Source: Trebouxia sp. TZW2008 (lineage: Eukaryota; Chlorophyta; Trebouxiophyceae; Trebouxiales; Trebouxiaceae). From it: a stretch of 64,000 bases of DNA. The notes beneath the pieces were generated by a model. It worked only from the letters and a program-made list of their open reading frames with translations, made no database searches and had not been told where the DNA came from. How positions within the stretch are numbered: the first letter of the stretch is position 1; each line of letters starts with the position of its first letter. The stretch is from contig BDIU01000103.1 of the NCBI GenBank assembly GCA_002118135.1, positions 124,001 to 188,000 of the forward strand, in the 5' to 3' direction. A program made the position numbers and the translations under genes. This document shows positions 57,601-64,000 of the stretch, piece after piece.

Positions 57601-60600
57601 GTCCTAGGTTTTCCTCACTTCCCCTTTCTTGCCAAAGCCCTTCCTGTTTTGCTCCTACTACACCATTGTTGTGCTTGAACTGATTGGATAGGCTTGCACC
57701 TCCTATGAGCTTGATGTCTGCATTTCATGTCACTTTGCCATCGTGTTGCCACAATTTTGCACGTCTGTGATTTTATGTTCCTACTGAGCCTGCTGCGGTC
57801 AAGTCAGCTTCTTTGATCCTACAGGCGGGTGCCCAGCAACTGATAGTGCAGGCAGTCTGCAGCACCACCCATTTCACATTGGAAACACCCTATTTGTTGA
57901 GCTGATTTGTTCTCCGGCTGCACTCACTACAAGCCAAGTATCATATTATAATTGCCAACTATCCTTCTGCCTGCTCTGGTCAGATCTGTTTTCTGTTGTG
58001 CTGCAGGCGGATGCCCAGCAATTGATAGTGCAGGCAACAGTCTGCATTCCAGCTTTGCAGCTGGAGCCTGCAGGCAGCCTCTTTTTTAAGCCCACATGCG
58101 TTGGGGCATGTTCTCAGCGTGCTCTTGTCATGCACAACACCTCAAGGGTGCCGCTGATTTATCAGGTGTGTGGATGTTATAGCCCAGTCACCAGGAAACA
58201 GTGGTTGTCGGTTTTGCCAAACCGCCTGCTGACTACTGTGACCGCACTTCACAACAGGGTGCTTCAACTGTGCAGTATTGTGGCTGAATTGCTTCCTGAA
58301 AAGCTCACAAACATGACTGACAATGGTGACAACATGTTCGGCAGCATTTGTTCAGCACCCAGTGAAGATTGCATGAGTAGTGCAATAGTTGCACAGACTG
58401 CTGGTATGATCTGCTGCAAAGTAGGCTTTGACAGCTGACTGATCCTTATTCACCTTCTTGCAGTGGCAATTGCTGCAACATGCAGCAGGCAGCTTTGCAG
58501 TGCAGCCCCAAAGCGGCGTGCTGCAAGCAAATGAGAGACAGACAGTCACATGGACCTTTGTCCCATCTGACAAATCCACGTACGACATCAGGGCAGCATG
58601 TCAGTATGGCAGCCCATCAGACTCGTCAAGCATGTATGACATCAGCATAGGGCCTTCTGCAACGGCCTCAGGACAGCTTGGCAAAGCCCTGAGATTTACT
58701 CAGCAGGTGGGGCTAGCCCTTGTGGGTCAGGGCACAATTGGCGCACTCACCCTGGAACCCAGCTCTGTTGACTTTGGCAATGTTGCTGTGGGCTTTCCAG
58801 CAGTACAGGAAATCACACTGCTGAATCAAAGTGGTGGCAACCTGTGCTACAGCATCACTTGCACAGCACAGGCTGGCACAGAGCCTGCAGACTCTCTCAC
58901 AGCTGACGCAGCCTCAGCAGCTCAAGACCAAGTCGCCCCAGCTGAGTCCAGCTTGACTCCAGGCAGCACTCAGGCAGCTGATGTCAATGTCATCAGCAGT
59001 GATGAGCCAGCATTGCATCTGGTCTTTGATGAGCCACATGGGTCGCTGCCAGCAAGGGCAACCAAGACAATCAGGCTGACACTGAATCCTGTGCGGCGCC
59101 AGCGGTACTGCCTGCAGCTGGTGTGCCACACAACCTCTGCCAATGCGGCAGATGCTGATGGACAGCTTACTGCACTGAGGTCATCAGCTGTACCGCCTAA
59201 ATTGAACCAACCACCTGTTCGTGCCATGGTCAAAGCCTTCTCCACCTACCCCACGCTCATGATTGCGGATGTTGCCTGTGAGAGCCTGGACAAGCCATTT
59301 GTGTGGGGTCAGATGTCATGCAGCGAAATCAACACAGAGCTTGCAGCAGAGATGACTGAGGTATGCTATTAGCACTCTGTTATACCTTGCACTTCTGCTG
59401 CTTTTGCTCACTGTTGCACCATACTTGTCGTCGTTGCTGCTCATGACAGGCCAATGCGCATCACACCTTGTGGCATCTGTCACATGCTGCTTTTGGCTCA
59501 CTGCTGCTCCAAAGATGTCTCTACACATTTCTAATGCAGTGCATTGAATATGACAGCTTGCGTCATCTGTCGCATGGTAGACCCAAAAGCAGCTCAGTGT
59601 TAATACATTGCACACCATTTCTTTACATCAAATGGGTGACATCCCCATGTTCAAAAATTGCTAAATGCGTCTTGCGCCTTTTCAGTGTGCGCCCAAACTA
59701 TTGGAACGCCAGTGCCACTAAGCATACGCCTTGAGCACAATGCAAGTGCTTGAGAGCATGATTTGCTGCAATGGACAAGACAAAGATTTACTGGCCCAGA
59801 TCATTGCTGTGTCTGTGCAGGCAGAGCTGATCTTGGATGCAAAGAAGCTGAATGGCGGCTATACCACGCACTCTGCCCTTGAGATGTTACCCCCTTTCAA
59901 TATGGACATGGGAGTGGGCGGCATTGACTCACGTCCTCTGTGTGTCATTATACGCCTCACCAATCCAGGTCAGCCTTCAAAGTTTTTGGGCTAATCCGGT
60001 CTATCGGTCTTATTCTCTCTCCAAGTACTGCCAGAAAACATGAACTGCAGTGTTCTCTTTTTCCCCTTTGAAGCTGCCTGTACTGAGCAAGTTATTTTGC
60101 GCTGAGCAAGTTCCTTGGCCTCCAGTAGTTTCTGCACTGACAATCAGCCAAACTCTCCTCAAAGACTTTGTTTTGCATCACACACACCAACATGTCATGA
60201 ATATCAAACACATTTGTGTCCCTGCAGCTGACGGGCATGGCGTATTGAACTGTATGGCTGGCAAACTACCAGCAACCACACAGTTCATTTTGTCATGCCT
60301 GTCAATTGCACACTCATGACACTGTTGTGCTGCGCTGTGTTATGCTATGTTCTGCTAAGCTATGCTGAGAAGTCCTGAAGGCAATTGCTCCTGCAGCTAC
60401 GTGTTGCAAGCCTGCTTTGCTCTCGACATTCAGTGCTGTGAGGTGCCACGTCTCACATCATAGATCCATAAGGATATTGCAATGCCAGATAACATCTAGC
60501 GATGGGTGTGTGTGTGTGCATGAAAGGTGTCGGAAAGCGTCTATGGCTGATCAATCTACTTATGTTCATCCACTGTTGAGCACAGGGAGTCTACCAGTGG

Positions 60601-63021
60601 AGTGGGATCTGCAGCGAGTAGGAGACATGGGTTTTGGCGTAGAGGTAGAGAACTGGGTAGAGCCCAGCCGGCCGCGCAGTGACAAGGAGAAGCTGCATGA
60701 CTTCATTGTGAAGGAGGGGGTACTGCAGCTGCAACCCCTGGTGGGTAGCCTGGGGCCGGGCCAGTCTACCACCTGGACTGTCATCTACAGGTCAGCCATC
60801 ATGTCAGAAAAGTAGCTGCCAGCACTCAGTGTCAGGGCACAAGTCACTTACCCAACACAGACTCCAGATATCAAACACTGCGTAATTGCATTGCTTGCAA
60901 GCCATGCTCTTGCCAGCCAAACTTTGTCAGCTTGCACAGTGGCCCAGACATCTTCAGCATACATGCCTTGGCTTGCAGTGGGTAGGCACGACCTCTCCAT
61001 GCTGCTAGCCATGAAGGACAGTAAGCAGCTGCACCTGCACCTCACAGGAGTCACAGTGCCCAGTGACCACATGTTCCTCTCCTGTATGGACCGCCCCTTC
61101 CAGCTGGGCCAAGGGCGTCTAGCTAAGATGGCATGGCAACAGTTGTCTGTGTGAATGCAGGCATTGTGCAGTGGGCAGGCATGACCTCTCCATATTGCTA
61201 GCTATAAAGGACAGCAAACAGCTGCACCTGCACCTCACAGGAGTCACAGTGCCCAGTGACCACATGTGTCTGTCCCTGATGGACCGTCCCTTTCAACTGG
61301 CGCCTGTGCCTATTGGTGAAAGGGACCCACCAAGGCAGACGTACTGCTTACGCAATGGCGGCCCTGCTGAGTTGCCCTTCGTGATTGACACAGCCCCCTT
61401 ACAGCAGCTGGTCAAACTCAACTATGGGTATGAGGTGAGGGTTTACCCCCATTTCAGCAGCGACCAATGCTTTCTGGGCCTACTGATCACATGTGCATGT
61501 CCCTAACATGACTGAAGTAGTGACCTGTGATCACTACTTTCCTATTTGTGCTAATCTTACATGCAAGTCTATGTTTGGCGCACAAGTTCTTTATTTCCTC
61601 TTTGCAGATTCGAAAGTCTCAAACAATGCCAGCTTGGCAGCCAGTGCTGACAATATTGCTCGCACCTCAAACGAGACTGGCATAGCTTCTGGCATTGCTG
61701 CACCTTAGGGCGAATTCCCAGTGATGTTGCCGGCTTCAATTTCATCTCGAGCCCTGATGAGGCCAGAGTGTGCATTGCCGCCCTGCCGATCAGACCAGCG
61801 CATGCACCCAAAAGCAGTCTGTCATAGCTTCTGGTGTTGCTGCAGGTTCTCAAGTTGCTTGAGACACCTCAGGGCATAATCCCTGCAGGCGACGTTGCCG
61901 GCCTCAACTTCATCTTCAGCCCTGTTGAGGCCAGAGTGTATGACGTCACCCTGCCCATTAAATTGGGCAATGAGACCAAGACTGCCCTTCAGCTGACTGG
62001 CAAAGGGTATCATCCTGGCCGTTTGCAAGCTCTCCCATTGACAGCAGATGCAGTAGACACAACAGAAGCGGCTGGGCCAGAAGCTCTGTCAAGTGTACAA
62101 TGGCATAGTCAAGCGGATGCAGCAGCAGACAAGGCCACCTGGCCCGGCTTCTCAGCAGCGTCTTCTGTGCAGCTGCCGCAGCAGTTGCTGTCCCTCTCAC
62201 AGAATGTGGTGTCCTTTGGCCCTGTCGGAATCCAGGGCGTCAGCAAGAGGGTGATTGCGCTGTTGGCAGGACCCCATTTTGGTGTCAAGTATAAGTGGCA
62301 GCTGGGCGTGCTTGCCCAGGAGAGAGGTCTTTTGGGAGGGCTGCTGCAGATTGAGCCCTCCCAAGGGACTTTGCAGCCAAATGGCTGTTGCTTGTGTAAG
62401 CTGACATTCTCAGCAGGCGTAGATTCTCAGCTTTTTGAAGCAGGCATCACCTGCAATGTCTCATCCATTGCAGAAACATCAATGCCATTGCAGCCTGCGC
62501 GAGTTCCAAGTGTGAATAGCCCTCTGAACAGTCCTCGTACAGCTGGCAGTTCACAGGCCGATGACTCACCCTCTAGAACAGCCAATGCTGAGTCAGCGCA
62601 GCATGCGGCCAGGAATCGCAGCTCAGCACAGCAGGGTCAAAGATCGCCCAGATTAGTCAACAGCCCCAAGAAGGGCAGTTCCAGTGTGGCGGGAGCACCT
62701 GTTAGAGTGGGCAGTTCAGCAAGCCCTGTGAAAGCAGGGACTCGCAGCAGTCCCAACCGAGTCACAACCAGCCAAAATCGGGCGCCGATCTCCCGTACTT
62801 CTTCCAGCAGCAGTGCTGGGCAAAAGGCAGAGTCCCCACCAAAAAGCCCATCAAGAAGCAGTGTTCAGACCTCAAAGGCTTTGAGTCCTGCAAAAGCAGT
62901 GACAGCAAAAGCAGGCAGGGTGGCTTCAACAAGCAGGACCAGCTCTGGATCTGGTGGTGCAAAGCCATCAAGTGTGAAGATTCCGCACAAGAGGAGACTT
63001 CCAGGTGCTGAAGCAAAATAA
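51692..63021 (+). CDS. CFAP65: Cilia- and flagella-associated protein 65 (CFAP65/FAP65)
   Basis: CFAP65 is a large protein of motile cilia built from Ig-like ASH/MSP domains. Seventeen exons close in phase to 1705 aa ending in TAA: 51692-51985, 52103-52216, 52535-52792, 53317-53516, 53827-53938, 54435-54722, 55118-55412, 55640-55860, 56245-56430, 56801-57003, 57398-57503, 58007-58165, 58464-59360, 59821-59968, 60586-60790, 61179-61434 and 61846-63021. Diagnostic matches: LKWLNWKAGQEYERRLTVKN near the start, FRPPVDKQYFSQVLE then APPWTFPVQ, LFFKPTCVGACSQRALVMHN and GSLPVEWDLQ. Repeated ASH strands follow the pattern LDFGLTSVKGQ, ...PGEQ/AGQSAVFTCTFQP. The C-terminal 180 residues are Ser/Pro/Lys-rich and disordered. 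An in-phase donor (CCAG/GTGCTG, 63005) could skip the stop and join exon 63339-63568. The gene implies a flagellated stage. Confidence 0.85.
57791..58045 (+). repeat. Duplicated acceptor plus exon start in CFAP65
   Basis: The functional start (CTGCAG/GCGGATGCCCAGCAATTG, exon 58007) has an upstream diverged copy at 57791-57862 (CTACAG/GCGGGTGCCCAGCAACTG), about 182 bp away. The copy keeps an AG and frame for QQLIVQA, then degenerates, so it is intronic. Confidence 0.8.
60975..61303 (+). repeat. Duplicated CFAP65 exon start, 193 bp apart
   Basis: Copy A (60986-61110) and copy B (61179-61303) encode HDLSMLLAMKDSKQLHLHL and HDLSILLAIKDSKQLHLHL, then TGVTVPSDHM. Both have an in-phase AG acceptor. 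Copy A breaks after PFQLG and runs to a stop with no donor, while copy B continues through the rest of the exon. A is therefore dead or poisons the transcript if spliced. Confidence 0.85.
61680..61965 (+). repeat. Duplicated start of the last CFAP65 exon
   Basis: The segment from ATAGCTTCTGG...GTTGCTGCA through GTTGCCGGC, CAGCCCTG and GAGGCCAGAGTGT occurs at 61680-61800 (decayed, acceptor CAG changed to CAC) and 61824-61960 (functional, exon from 61846). The unit is about 145-165 bp with indels. Confidence 0.8.
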
Positions 63022-64000
63022 GTTTTGAGTTGCAGTCATTGTTTTGTCAGTTTTGACTCGCTGCATACACGTACATGACAGCTACTGCCACCTGAGTAAT
63101 TTTGCATTAGCCCACCACACATTACTTTGTCAGACCAACCCATTCATTTGACACTTCAACGCTTTCATGCGTTCCACATCATCAGATTGCATGGGCACAA
63201 GCGACGCGTTGGTGGCAGAGCCTATTGAGGAGGTGATAGCTGAACACCCTGCCAGCATGTGCAAATTCTCCAGATGCATTCAAGTGCCCAGTAAAGTAAT
63301 AGAGTTCTTCTTGTGTTTCAAATTGTTATGCTGTACAGGCGCAAGCAGCGGTTCAGTGGTTGAGCCTGTTGAGGAGGTGATCGCTGAGCATCCCGCACCC
63401 CCAAGCCACCCCTACACCCCAGGCAGCCGCCTGGCATCCCGCCCGCCCGTGCATGCTGCTATGACTGCTTCAATCAGTCACCACTTTCCAGGCCACATGC
63501 CTAGCACTGTGCAGCGCAGCGTCAGCAGTAGCACTGACCATGATGCTGAGAGGCCTCCTGAATCCCAGGTGCGTCAGATTGACAACACAAGCATGTCACT
63601 CCTTCTGTGCCCTTGGCAGCGTAGCCCGCTATGCATGCTGACATGACTCTGTCAATCTGTCACTGCCTCCCAGGCCACAAGCCTGCTGTGCGGCACAGCT
63701 TCACCAAAGCCCATGACGCTGACAGACTTTTCGAACCCCAGATGCGTCTTTCTGACTGTAGATGACTCTTGTAACCTTTGCACTTGGCAAGCCAGCTGGC
63801 GTAGTACGCATGATTGTGCCTGCCCACTTGCAAATGCTTTCATGCCAACAGTGTCTGCGCTGCTAAAAGGGCCACTTTCTGCCTGGCAGGTGCTGGTGGT
63901 CAGTGTCAATGGGCGGGTACTGACTCCTGAATTGAATGTACAATTCAGCCCTTGGAGGCGGGCAAAGCATAATGTTTGATAGTCACAGGACACTGACTGC
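63022..64000 (+). other. Possible alternative CFAP65 3' exons or start of next gene (partial)
   Basis: An open exon 63339-63568 (acceptor TGTACAG, donor CCCAG/GTGCGT) encodes VVEPVEEVIAEHPAPP, TPGSRLASRPPVHAAM and SVSSSTDHDAERPPES. Its phase matches the optional donor at 63005 in CFAP65. Upstream is a partial copy of its start (63195-63255, AEPIEEVIAEHPA) and downstream a decayed copy of its end (63620-63760). Whether it belongs to CFAP65 or to a new gene running off the window cannot be decided here. Confidence 0.4.

Noticed and set aside
1..64000. Bacterial contamination or an organelle insert
   Set aside because: Spliceosomal introns, eukaryote-specific genes and a eukaryote-type tRNA occur throughout; no operon structure.

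Overview
This is nuclear DNA from a eukaryote, most likely a chlorophyte green alga; a trebouxiophyte-type alga is my inference. The reasons are: genes split into many short exons joined by GT-AG introns whose acceptors are mostly TGCAG; a plant-type tRNA-Pro; a cilium gene (CFAP65), implying a flagellated stage; and a plant/algal-type alpha/beta hydrolase. TGA, TAA and TAG all end genes, so the code is standard. There are no bacterial operons, CRISPR arrays or phage genes.

Layout: (1) 1-13003, + strand, 3' part of a ZFC3H1/Red1-like nuclear RNA-surveillance scaffold with an RS-rich N-terminus, a zf-C3H1 finger and HAT/TPR-like helices; it begins before the window. (2) 16180-19268, +, alpha/beta hydrolase, 361 aa, seven exons whose phases all agree. 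(3) 19881-21338, +, unidentified 189-aa coiled-coil protein. (4) 21766-38977, -, a 17-kb gene for a divergent SMC ATPase with Walker A, hinge, ABC signature, Walker B and H-loop all readable; a tRNA-Pro gene and two pogo-like MITEs lie in its introns. (5) 39333-42198, +, unidentified helical protein of about 430 aa, head-to-head with the SMC gene. (6) 42763-45795, -, unidentified Cys-rich 774-aa protein, head-to-head with (7) 46244-47401, +, THOC7 of the THO/TREX mRNA-export complex. (8) about 48310-49801, -, unresolved coiled-coil/membrane protein. (9) 51692-63021, +, CFAP65, a ciliary ASH-domain protein for which 17 exons assemble in phase (1705 aa), with a possible alternative 3' end running toward the window edge.

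The most striking feature is not a gene. Throughout the window exon edges, meaning an acceptor plus exon start or an exon end plus donor, are tandemly duplicated beside the functional exon with periods of roughly 50-195 bp, leaving decayed exon copies in the introns. I count about twenty such places in five genes. One possible intron in the ZFC3H1-like gene is exactly one repeat period long (137 nt), with its two splice sites at homologous positions of the two copies. That is the signature expected of an intron born by tandem duplication. Other arrays (69-bp in-frame units near the SMC N-terminus; at least five copies of an SMC coiled-coil exon) could be alternative-exon cassettes.

Gene models were built by hand from splice signals, reading-frame phase and recognised motifs. 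Models 2, 3, 5, 6, 7 and 9 close in frame end to end. The SMC coiled-coil exons and gene 8 do not, and are only outlined.
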